Shown one piece after another: positions 13,762 through 20,408 of a stretch of DNA of 25,748 nt. The translations under genes were made by a program, and so were the position numbers. The first letter of the stretch is position 1, and each line of letters begins with the position of its first letter. This DNA is from a virus, in the IMG/VR virus record IMGVR_UViG_3300015371_000155, positions 1 through 25,748 of that record; one strand, given 5' to 3'. A model generated the notes under the pieces. It worked only from the letters and a program-made list of their open reading frames with translations, was not told where the DNA came from and did not search any database.

Positions 13762-14553
13762 TTACAGTGAGCTGATGGCGTAGGTGTTGGGGTCGATCTG
13801 AATGACGGAAGCGTAATCGATCGTCCAGGTTCCATCGCCGTTGTCGACGAGAATGTCGTCTGGAGCATTGATCGTGTATGTTCCATCGCCGTTGTCGGTG
13901 ACCTGAACCGTCGCGAAAGCCTCGAACAGATTCAGAATATCCAACTGCGATGGAAGCTGTGCTTCGGTGGCATCTGTCCCGTACAGCAGACTTTCGAGTT
14001 GTGTCAAAATATCCCCCGGGGTAAATCGGGAGTCCACAACGAAGTGTGCAGTCGGTTTGTAACCGTATCCGTACGAGGCCGGCGGAACCGCCTGAATATA
14101 CCAGCTGAGCGGAGACAGATTCCCATCGCTGTTCCTGGTATTCCGGTTCCGATCAGCTGCAGCAGCCAGAGCGTTGTACACGATATGGAGCTTGTAGCCG
14201 GCGTCCTCGGTCAGATCGTTGTTGATCATCGTCCGGTAAGAAAATCCGAACTCTTTCCGACGCTGTTGAGTTGCGAACAGTCCTTGGTACAAGGACTTGG
14301 TCCCGTCACAAGCGTCGAATGCTTGGGGACTGGAGATTGCGGTGATGGTGGCTTCGTACTCCTCGGCGGTCATCGTAGCGCTGTACTTGATTCCGTCGAG
14401 GTAGTTTGCGTTGTGTTCGCCACCTGTGGGGGATTCAGAAACCGAGACAAGGCCGTTCCAGACGTAACCTACGTCATCGACGTACAAGACCCCACGATCT
14501 ACGCCATCTTCGTACTGCCGTTCTCCTGGGGCACCCCACTTGAGTTGTGTCAC
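13762..14553 (-). CDS. Second tail tube protein paralogue, 263 aa
   Basis: The start is chosen as GTG at 14553, preceded by AGAGGAGG and six bases; it produces MTQLKWGAPGE, which aligns with MTALVWDKVGE of the tube protein at 16018. An ATG at 14613 would overlap the previous gene by 47 bases. Shared features with the paralogue include DRGVLYVDD / CDHGVLYPQD, YVWNGLVSVSESPTGGE / VPWNGLTTVTESPSGAE, RRKEFGFSYRTMINND / RRKTFGFSYRTIVGND, and LLYGTDATEAQLPS / MLYGTAGADAYLPD. The C-terminus differs: two GDGT[YW]TI strands (residues about 215-250) replace the Ig-like domain. It may form a minor tube segment, a tail-terminator-side tube, or a decorating ring. Confidence 0.82.
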   Translation of the reverse strand: MTQLKWGAPGERQYEDGVDRGVLYVDDVGYVWNGLVSVSESPTGGEHNANYLDGIKYSATMTAEEYEATITAISSPQAFDACDGTKSLYQGLFATQQRRKEFGFSYRTMINNDLTEDAGYKLHIVYNALAAAADRNRNTRNSDGNLSPLSWYIQAVPPASYGYGYKPTAHFVVDSRFTPGDILTQLESLLYGTDATEAQLPSQLDILNLFEAFATVQVTDNGDGTYTINAPDDILVDNGDGTWTIDYASVIQIDPNTYAISSL

Positions 14554-14566
14554 GTCAAACCTCCTC

Positions 14567-15106
14567 TCAGCCTCTTGTGCCGTACTGCGCCCTTCTAGCG
14601 TTGTTGAGTTCACGCTGCTTTCGGGCGGCTTCTTGCTTGCTCATCTTCTTGGGGTTGTTCTTCTCGTTGGTGACCTTGATAAGCGTCAACAACTTGTTCA
14701 GATGCCAGTATTGAGCTTCGATCGGGATCTGCAGAGCAATCATCCAGTAGTAAATGACTTCAGCAGTGATCACTTCTCGAGAGCGACCCTTGCCGACGGC
14801 ATTGACCCACGTAGCGGTGTTCTTTGCCTGGATGTACTCGACGATCGAATCGAAGTTCGCCTTTGAAAACCTCTGGAGAATTTCCCCCGGGGGGTTTTTG
14901 TCGACAATCATTGCCGAGATGTACCACAACGTCTCTTCTTCAGTTTTAGGAGTCTCGCTCAAGAACGGTTTCTCGAAGAATGACTCCCATTTTGACACGG
15001 AGACCAGAGAATGCTCGAGCCCCAATGCGTAGGTCTCAGGAGGTACGAATTCATTCGTCTCCTCGTTGAAACCCTCAGGGGACATTGGAACCAGGAGGGT
15101 GAGCAT
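14567..15106 (-). CDS. Tail assembly chaperone-like protein, 179 aa
   Basis: ATG at 15106 follows AAAGGAGACCAGAGA. The protein begins [20 protein letters not shown] and contains [60 protein letters not shown] and [20 protein letters not shown], then a basic tail [20 protein letters not shown] recall this sequence family as widespread in phages of Gram-positive hosts directly after the tail tube gene, where it is usually called a tail assembly chaperone. Its position between the two tube paralogues fits. A C6/G5 run at 14884-14894 might permit slippage but no second open frame of use follows. The mechanism by which the longer chaperone form would be made is not visible. Confidence 0.7.
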   Translation of the reverse strand: MLTLLVPMSPEGFNEETNEFVPPETYALGLEHSLVSVSKWESFFEKPFLSETPKTEEETLWYISAMIVDKNPPGEILQRFSKANFDSIVEYIQAKNTATWVNAVGKGRSREVITAEVIYYWMIALQIPIEAQYWHLNKLLTLIKVTNEKNNPKKMSKQEAARKQRELNNARRAQYGTRG

Positions 15107-15127
15107 TCTCTGGTCTCCTTTCGTGTG

Positions 15128-16018
15128 TCAGAAGTTGAACGTCCAGTCCGTGTCGGACGTCTCGGTGAAGCGGTAGTTGTCCGCCGGCATGGCGGTGACG
15201 ACCTCGTCCTCGGTGATCGGTGCCTGCGGACCGGTGGTCAGCAGCTCGCCGTTCATGTAGTACTGGACGCCGGTCACGGCCGGGATGGTGATGACCTTGG
15301 TGCCCGCGTCGTACGTCGGAGCGACGGTCTCGACCGTGGTGATGGTGCCCACGAACAAGGCCAGGACGGTGTCCGGGTCCGGAAGGTAGGCGTCGGCGCC
15401 GGCGGTGCCGTACAGCATGTCCTCGAGCGTCGCGAGGGCCGTCGGGTCGGCGTTCGTGGTGTCGATCGTCAGGAGCGCGGTCGGCTTGAACGGCAGGCCC
15501 GTCTCGGGGTCGATCGTGGTGAGCGAGACCGGAACGGTGTCGAACTCCCAGCTCAGCGCCATGGCCTCGGGGGAGTCGTTGACCGTGGCGTACGCCTTCT
15601 CGGACGGGGCCGCGGTGGCGCCGTACACGAGGTGCAGCTTGTTGCCGGCCTCCGGGTTGATGTCGTTCCCCACGATCGTGCGGTAGGAGAAGCCGAACGT
15701 CTTGCGACGCTGCTGACCGACCGAAACGCCGGGCGAGGGAACCGCCGTACCGTCGCAACGAGCGAACTCGTCCGGGTAGGTGAAGGCCTCGATGGTTCCG
15801 CCGAAGGTCTCCGCCGAACGGAGGGTGACGTACTTGATGTTGTCCGCGTACTGCGGGGTGGCCTCGGCGCCCGAGGGAGACTCGGTGACCGTGGTCAGGC
15901 CGTTCCAGGGGACACCCAGCGGGTAGGCCCCGGCGTTGTCCTGGGGGTAGAGAACTCCGTGGTCACAGCCGGTTTCGAACTCCCGCTCGCCGACCTTGTC
16001 CCACACGAGTGCAGTCAT
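15128..16018 (-). CDS. Major tail tube protein with C-terminal Ig-like domain, 296 aa
   Basis: ATG at 16018 follows GAAGGGAAAACAC. The N-terminal ~225 residues form the tube protein (VGEREFETGCDHGVLYP, YADNIKYVTLRSAETFGGTI, CDGTAVPSPGVSVGQQ, NKLHLVYGATAAPSEKAYAT, MALSWEFDTVPV, LEDMLYGTAGADAYLPD). Residues about 230-296 (PTYDAGTKVITIPAVTGVQY to the end DTDWTFNF) look like a small immunoglobulin-like add-on whose pattern also ends the capsid protein. Codon third positions are almost all G or C, unlike the neighbouring tail genes, as expected for an abundant virion protein. Such add-ons typically project outward from the tube and may touch the host surface. Confidence 0.87.
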   Translation of the reverse strand: MTALVWDKVGEREFETGCDHGVLYPQDNAGAYPLGVPWNGLTTVTESPSGAEATPQYADNIKYVTLRSAETFGGTIEAFTYPDEFARCDGTAVPSPGVSVGQQRRKTFGFSYRTIVGNDINPEAGNKLHLVYGATAAPSEKAYATVNDSPEAMALSWEFDTVPVSLTTIDPETGLPFKPTALLTIDTTNADPTALATLEDMLYGTAGADAYLPDPDTVLALFVGTITTVETVAPTYDAGTKVITIPAVTGVQYYMNGELLTTGPQAPITEDEVVTAMPADNYRFTETSDTDWTFNF

Positions 16019-16029
16019 GTGTTTTCCCT

Positions 16030-16332
16030 TCAGAAGTAGATGTTGAAAACATCGTGGTGGAGGTTGCCGGCCGTGTAGTGCCTGTCATACAGACACAAGG
16101 GCAGGCTTGCGACGTTACCCAACATGGGGCTGTCGGCGTTGCTATCGATCACCTTGACCGAGTAGCGAAATCTCATGGTGTACGGCGCGTTGTCGGCGTA
16201 CCTCGTATCCGAAGCGTCCCTTTCGTAGACGATGCATGGATACTCCATCGTCACGTTCGCCGGAGGCTGGAAATATACCTTGTTGCCTCCAGCGGCCGCC
16301 TCAAGGAGCAACTGGAGTTGCTCTCGGGCCAT
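16030..16332 (-). CDS. Tail terminator-like protein, 100 aa
   Basis: ATG at 16332 (MAREQLQLLLEAAAGG) follows GGGAGG with an eight-base spacer; a GTG at 16341 sits too close to that site to be preferred. Residues 12-40 contain GGNKVYFQPPANVTMEYPCI, followed by VYERDASDTRYADNAPYTMR, RYSVKVIDSNADSPMLGN and a C-terminal LYDRHYTAGNLHHDVFNIYF. The pattern (helix, Q-P-P-x-x-x-x-x-Y-P, then a beta sheet) and the position between head closure and tail tube genes fit a tail terminator. It overlaps the head-closure gene upstream by 32 bases. Confidence 0.75.
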   Translation of the reverse strand: MAREQLQLLLEAAAGGNKVYFQPPANVTMEYPCIVYERDASDTRYADNAPYTMRFRYSVKVIDSNADSPMLGNVASLPLCLYDRHYTAGNLHHDVFNIYF

Positions 16333-16639
16333 TGTAGACACCTCCCAGCCTCAAAAGCAGACGGGGACTCTGCACCTCGACGTCTGAAACCGTCCACAGA
16401 GTCCCCATCCACTCGATGTAGCGAATGGCATGAAAGTTCGCATTGGCATACGCGTCTGCGACAATGCTGATGGAATTGCTGACGGAAATATCGTTGTTGA
16501 CACTTTCGCCATCTTTGAGCTGCCGAGCGTTTCGGAGGACGTCACCGCGGTATTGGTACTCCGTGATGACGTCCTCGTAGACGCCTACGCCTTTATCCAC
16601 CGACTGACCGTAGCCGATTTTGCCGTAGAACTTTGCCAT
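16301..16639 (-). CDS. Head closure protein-like, 112 aa
   Basis: ATG at 16639 lies downstream of AGGAGGAATTAGGTCAAA (a long spacer; the weak TTAGG may also contribute). The protein reads MAKFYGKIGYGQSVDKGVGV, VYEDVITEYQYRGDVLRNAR, NDISVSNSISIVADAYANAN and IRYIEWMGTLWTVSDVEVQS ending RLGGVYNG. I recall this as a compact head-closure/neck family of actinophages with the signature N-D-I-S-V-x-N-S-I-S-I-V-A-D-A-Y and Y-x-E-W-M-G-x-x-W-x-V. It sits directly after the capsid gene and before the tail terminator. Confidence 0.8.
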   Translation of the reverse strand: MAKFYGKIGYGQSVDKGVGVYEDVITEYQYRGDVLRNARQLKDGESVNNDISVSNSISIVADAYANANFHAIRYIEWMGTLWTVSDVEVQSPRLLLRLGGVYNGPRATPVAP

Positions 16640-16667
16640 TTTGACCTAATTCCTCCTGAGCCGAGGA

Positions 16668-18722
16668 TCAGGGCAGACGGGTGAAGCTCCAGTTGGCGTC
16701 CTCGCTGCTCGCGATGAAGTGCGAGGAGTCCGGAACGGCGACGATGTTCAGCGTGTCGCCCACGGCCAGTGCAGGCTGCGCACCAGCGGTCAGGGTCGCG
16801 CCCGTGTCGGCGTTCTCGTAGGTCACACCGGTCGTGGCGACGATGGTCACGACACCCGTCGACTCGTCGAAGGTCGGGTCGTTCGGGACCACCGCGGTGT
16901 CGCCGGCGTCGGCGATCTTGATGATCAGCGCGGACTTGATCTTCACCAGCGCACCGGAGAGACGGGTCTCACCCAGGTACTTGTACTGGTTGTAGTCGAT
17001 GTCGAAGTCGTCGAAGAAGTTGACCTCGCCACCCTTGTCGGTACCGACGTTGTAGTCCGCCAGGTTGACGACGATGCCCAGGACGTCCGGCTCCTGGTCC
17101 ATGACCTCGACCTCGACGATGCTGCCGACACCCAGCTCGGAGGCCAGGTCGTCGCGGTTGCGGTACAGGCGCCGGCCCATGCCGTCCTTGGTCTGCAGCA
17201 TGCGGGTGATGTTCCGCCGGGTGGCGTACAGGGTCGGCGAGCCGGTGCCCTTGTAGTACTCCATGTCCAGCTGGACCTGGTCGATCGCCGCCTGGTACGG
17301 GTTCGAACCCGTGCCGATCTGGACGTACGTCGTGGTGGCGTACAGCTCGTTCTCGTGCAGGATCGACCGGATGCCGTCGCCGGAAGCGGCCGCGGCCGGG
17401 TCCTTGATCTTGTCCGGGTTGGGCTGGCCGGCGTTGTCCGGGTCCTCCGGGTCACGACCGTCGCCGATGAGGATCGCGCGCGCGATTTCCTCCTCGAGCA
17501 TGAGCCGCATCTCACCCTTCATCCACGCCACGACGTCGAGGTCGGTGATGTCGATGATGGTGTCGCGGTCCAGCTTCTGCTTCTTGTAGACCGTGGTCGG
17601 GCCGGTCGAGCGGGACGACAGGTCGAACCACTCTTCCTTCTTGTAGTTCCCGGTGATGTAACCCAGGGCCCGCGCCTTGTCCTGCGTGATGTCCGCCACG
17701 ATGCTCTTGACCTTGGCGAACGGCGACTTGCTGACGCCGCCGAGCACGCCGGCCACCCACTCGGTGCGACGCTTGTTCCACTGCGGGGTGTTCTCGAGGG
17801 TCTTGGCCTCCGGGAACAGCAGCTCGATGTCGTTGATGCCGTGCTCGAGGTGCTTCTCGGCGTAGGCGAGCATCGACTTCTTCAGCGAACCGGTGTGGTT
17901 GAGAGCGTCGTGCACGATGCTGCGCACGTCGTCGCGGGAAATGGAGATGCCGTGACGCAGCTCTCCGCCACCCTGACCGCCCTGCTGGCCGCCACCCTGA
18001 CCGTAGGTCTCGAAGACGTTCCGAGTCATGCCGTTGTTTCCTTCCTGGTGTTCGAGGTTCTCGTCCTCGTCGGGGTCGCCGGCGGGGTCTTCGCCGTCGG
18101 TGTCGGAGTGCTTGGCGGAACCGGCCTGAGCCTGCTCCACCGCGGTTCCGATCATGTATTGCAGGAGCTTGACCTGCTCCTCGTTCAGGGAGTCGTAGAC
18201 GTCCTGAAGGGTGGCGTGAGCCAGCTCGAGCTCTTCCTCGTCGTACTCCTCGCGATCCGAGTGCACGAGCGGGAGTTCCCAGGCGCTGATGATCGCCGCG
18301 TCGTCCAGGTCCTCGACGTCGCCGTCGGAGTGCCGGATCGAGACGTTGGTGATGAACGCACCGGGGTTGGCGCCGGCGAGGCAGAGGCTGACCTCACGGA
18401 TGACACCGTGGAGGACCTGCTTCGACTTCTCGACCAGCTGGTTGGCGAAGATCGACAGCGCCTTGACGTCACCATGCTCGACGAGAGCGCGAGCGGCCTG
18501 GCCGGCCTTGGTGTCGTTGAAGAAGCCTTCGGTCCAGACGCCTTCGGGGCGGTTGTAGAGAACCGCGTGACCGAGAACGTTCTCGGGGGAGTTGTGGCCG
18601 TGCTGCCAGACCAGCGGAACCGTGACCTTGTCCTGATCCTTGAAGGCGTCAGGCCGAATGGTACGTCCGTCGGTGCACTTGAGATTAGCCTTGGTTGCCC
18701 AACCGCTGAAGTTGGCTTCCAT
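16668..18722 (-). CDS. Fused prohead protease, scaffold-like region and major capsid protein, 684 aa
   Basis: ATG at 18722 follows AGGAGA with an eight-base spacer and overlaps the portal frame by 38 bases. Residues 1-130 are an S78-type prohead protease: VPLVWQHGHNSPENVLGHA with His41/His43, and the serine motif REVSLCLAGANPGA with Ser112. Residues about 131-230 are acidic and probably helical, with EEYDEEELELAHATLQDVYD and EDPAGDPDEDENLEH, a scaffold (delta)-like region. From residue 232 (MTRNVFETYGQGG) the capsid follows with QWNKRRTEWVAG, DVVAWMKGEMRLMLEEEIAR, AILIGDG, GSPTLYATRRNITRM and a HK97-like C-terminal half. The last ~70 residues (PTFDESTGVVTIVATTGVTY to NWSFTRLP) are an Ig-like extension similar to that of the tube protein. 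An internal ATG behind GGAAGGA at residue 232 could yield capsid alone. Third codon positions are nearly all G or C. Confidence 0.9.
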   Translation of the reverse strand: MEANFSGWATKANLKCTDGRTIRPDAFKDQDKVTVPLVWQHGHNSPENVLGHAVLYNRPEGVWTEGFFNDTKAGQAARALVEHGDVKALSIFANQLVEKSKQVLHGVIREVSLCLAGANPGAFITNVSIRHSDGDVEDLDDAAIISAWELPLVHSDREEYDEEELELAHATLQDVYDSLNEEQVKLLQYMIGTAVEQAQAGSAKHSDTDGEDPAGDPDEDENLEHQEGNNGMTRNVFETYGQGGGQQGGQGGGELRHGISISRDDVRSIVHDALNHTGSLKKSMLAYAEKHLEHGINDIELLFPEAKTLENTPQWNKRRTEWVAGVLGGVSKSPFAKVKSIVADITQDKARALGYITGNYKKEEWFDLSSRSTGPTTVYKKQKLDRDTIIDITDLDVVAWMKGEMRLMLEEEIARAILIGDGRDPEDPDNAGQPNPDKIKDPAAAASGDGIRSILHENELYATTTYVQIGTGSNPYQAAIDQVQLDMEYYKGTGSPTLYATRRNITRMLQTKDGMGRRLYRNRDDLASELGVGSIVEVEVMDQEPDVLGIVVNLADYNVGTDKGGEVNFFDDFDIDYNQYKYLGETRLSGALVKIKSALIIKIADAGDTAVVPNDPTFDESTGVVTIVATTGVTYENADTGATLTAGAQPALAVGDTLNIVAVPDSSHFIASSEDANWSFTRLP
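18027..18045 (-). promoter_or_regulatory. Candidate internal ribosome site for capsid-only product
   Basis: Within the fused frame, GGAAGGA (18045-18039) lies nine bases before an in-frame ATG at 18029, exactly where the acidic region ends and the capsid part begins (MTRNVFE). Initiation here would give a 453-residue capsid protein without protease. The site is seen; its use is inference. Confidence 0.45.
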
Positions 18723-19965
18723 TTTGACTATCTCCTTCCTGAACTGGTTGTGGAACTGGCTCCGACGGAGCCGGCATGTTGGCATTGACGAGCTTGTCAG
18801 CTTCGGGATCCTTGGAAGGCTTCCGACCAACGACCTGCCGCATCTCGTTGGCGCTGAGAATCTTGTTCCGAGTGAACTTGTCCGCGATGTCTGCGAGCTT
18901 CTCCATCGGAACAAACTTGAACGGATCGTGGAAGGCCATGATCGATTGCTTCTGCTTCCGCGCCGTCTTGGTGAGGAAGGTGCGTCGCATGGCTTCGACG
19001 ATCGCCGTGAGCACAGGCTCGATGGTCCGGTTGTGGTAGTTGAGCATGGCCGCTTCATCGGCCGTGCCCTTCATGATGTCCTCGGTGATGCCGAGTTGGC
19101 CGTACACCTGAGGAACCAACCACTCGATCTGCTTGAGGAGGTTGTTCTCCGCCGGACGGTTCAGCTGAGTGATCTTCTCGGTACCGTCAGCGTAGGCGAT
19201 GCCGTACTGGCTGCCCTTGAGCTGCATCTCGATGTCCTTGCGCCGCTTCTCAGCAGCGTCTCGCCTGGACTCCGACTTGATCACGTATGGAAGCTGAATG
19301 ATCATGTCGATCTTGCCCGAGGCAACCGCTTCGTCGGAGACATCGAGCAGACTGAGCTTCTGTGTCAGCCGCTTGAGCATCGAGTTCGATGAGTTCATCA
19401 CGGAGTAAAACGGATTCTCCGCAATCGCGACGATCTTCTTCGGGAGCGTGATCTCCTCCCGAATGCCCTTCTTCTCGTTGTACAGACTCACCCGTACGTG
19501 ACGAGGGTGGAAGTTGACGACCTCGCCGACCCGCATGGTGTTGATGTCGAACCCGCCCGTAACGAGTGGATTCAACGTCGTATCCACCGGAACTACAGCA
19601 GCAACACCCTTGTCGAACAACGTGAAAGCGATGTCCAAAAGAAGTGCTGTTGCCGCTTGGTCCAAGTTGGCTTCGGTCTTCAGACAGTCGTTGAGATTAC
19701 TGTCGATCTCTTCCGTGAAACGATCTTCGTCATCCAGACGAACGTGCCGGAGATTTGCTGAAGCGACATCGATGGCCATCCGCGTGATGATCGAGGAGAT
19801 GATCGAGCGATCGTTCGAAAAGCTCGTTCGAGGCGCGTATGGACGAAGATCGAAGCTGGCGTTACCGTAGCTGAACTGTTCCATCCGCTCGGTGCCGTCG
19901 TCGATCCGAGAAAATACGTTCCACGCGTGTTTGATCTGCCTCAGTCTGTCGCCGATTCTGCTCAT
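18685..19965 (-). CDS. Portal protein, 426 aa
   Basis: ATG at 19965 follows GAGGAGGTGACCC, an almost perfect ribosome site. The N-terminus (MSRIGDRLRQIKHAWNVFSR) is followed by TSFSNDRSIISSIITRMAID, FTLFDKGVAAVVPVDT, GEVVNFHPRHVRVSLYNEKK, the KGIREEITLPKKIVAIAENP strand region, SYGIAYADGTEKITQLNRPA-like sequence, LGITEDIMKGTADEAAMLNY (a typical portal crown/clip motif) and LTAIVEAMRRTFLTKTARKQ. A C-terminal region contains LSANEMRQVVGRKPS and ends in a low-complexity P/Q/N tail. The portal ring is the DNA entry and exit channel and joins terminase and head-tail connectors. Length is typical of HK97-type portals. Confidence 0.93.
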   Translation of the reverse strand: MSRIGDRLRQIKHAWNVFSRIDDGTERMEQFSYGNASFDLRPYAPRTSFSNDRSIISSIITRMAIDVASANLRHVRLDDEDRFTEEIDSNLNDCLKTEANLDQAATALLLDIAFTLFDKGVAAVVPVDTTLNPLVTGGFDINTMRVGEVVNFHPRHVRVSLYNEKKGIREEITLPKKIVAIAENPFYSVMNSSNSMLKRLTQKLSLLDVSDEAVASGKIDMIIQLPYVIKSESRRDAAEKRRKDIEMQLKGSQYGIAYADGTEKITQLNRPAENNLLKQIEWLVPQVYGQLGITEDIMKGTADEAAMLNYHNRTIEPVLTAIVEAMRRTFLTKTARKQKQSIMAFHDPFKFVPMEKLADIADKFTRNKILSANEMRQVVGRKPSKDPEADKLVNANMPAPSEPVPQPVQEGDSQNGSQLQRLGNQG

Positions 19966-19994
19966 GGGTCACCTCCTCTCTGCGAATATGCGCG

Positions 19995-20408
19995 CTAGCG
20001 GCGGTTCTTGTTGTTCTCCTGGCGCTGCTCGATCGCTCGAGATACCGCAGAGGTGCCAGCGATGGCGCCCGCCGCGCCGGCCGGGGTGGCGAGGATGGCC
20101 AAAGCGATCTTCTCGCCCCGGGTCAGTCGAGCCGCGATGACGCGGTCCGGGTTGTTGAGGAAGTCCGTCTTCATCTTGTCGAACTTCTTCTGCGCCTTGG
20201 CCCGTTCGGCGCTGCCCTTGGGCTTGGCCTTGACCACGTCCTTCTGATCGAGAACGTCGGCAGCCATTCGGCTCACGTTCCGGCGAGCAGCACGGATCTG
20301 AGTGCCGTTGGCCTTGGCGCGGTGTCGGCCCCACTTCATGCCGAGAACGCCATAGTGCTCGAGAGTCTCCTCGGGGGAGGGCCTCTCGAAGCCTACGAAC
20401 TGTGTCAT
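19995..20408 (-). CDS. EHYGVxGMKWG-motif head-associated protein, 137 aa
   Basis: ATG at 20408 overlaps the large-terminase stop by four bases (ATGA) and follows AAGGAGGCTTTCGA. Residues 17-27 read EHYGVLGMKWG, followed by a highly basic stretch (GRHRAKANGTQIRAARRNVS), then KPKGSAERAKAQKKFDKMKT, a DFLNNPDRVIAARLTRGEKI block, and a single hydrophobic helix (ALAILATPAGAAGAIAGTSA, about 103-124) before a polar end. The motif recurs twice in the 2H-phosphoesterase protein at 22165-23508. From memory, proteins with this peptide are common beside terminase and portal genes in phages of Gram-positive hosts, and no function is known to me. It may be a capsid-internal or membrane-ejected protein; the hydrophobic helix supports the latter. 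Confidence 0.75.
   Translation of the reverse strand: MTQFVGFERPSPEETLEHYGVLGMKWGRHRAKANGTQIRAARRNVSRMAADVLDQKDVVKAKPKGSAERAKAQKKFDKMKTDFLNNPDRVIAARLTRGEKIALAILATPAGAAGAIAGTSAVSRAIEQRQENNKNRR

Noticed and set aside
14000-14030. ATCCCCCGGGGTAAAT palindrome as a terminator
   Set aside because: It lies inside the second tube coding sequence and has no T run; similar strings occur in other coding positions.
14884-14894. Possible programmed frameshift at a C6/G5 run in the chaperone gene
   Set aside because: The zero frame continues to its own stop with consistent protein sequence, and the shifted frame gives no useful extension; the site lies mid-gene rather than near the end.
15011-16039. 342-codon open frame on the plus strand
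   Set aside because: It is antisense to the tube protein, dominated by R, G, V and D as expected from a mirror frame.
16719-18788. 689-codon open frame on the plus strand
   Set aside because: It lies antisense to the capsid gene, lacks a ribosome site, and its openness follows from the extreme GC at third codon positions of the capsid gene.
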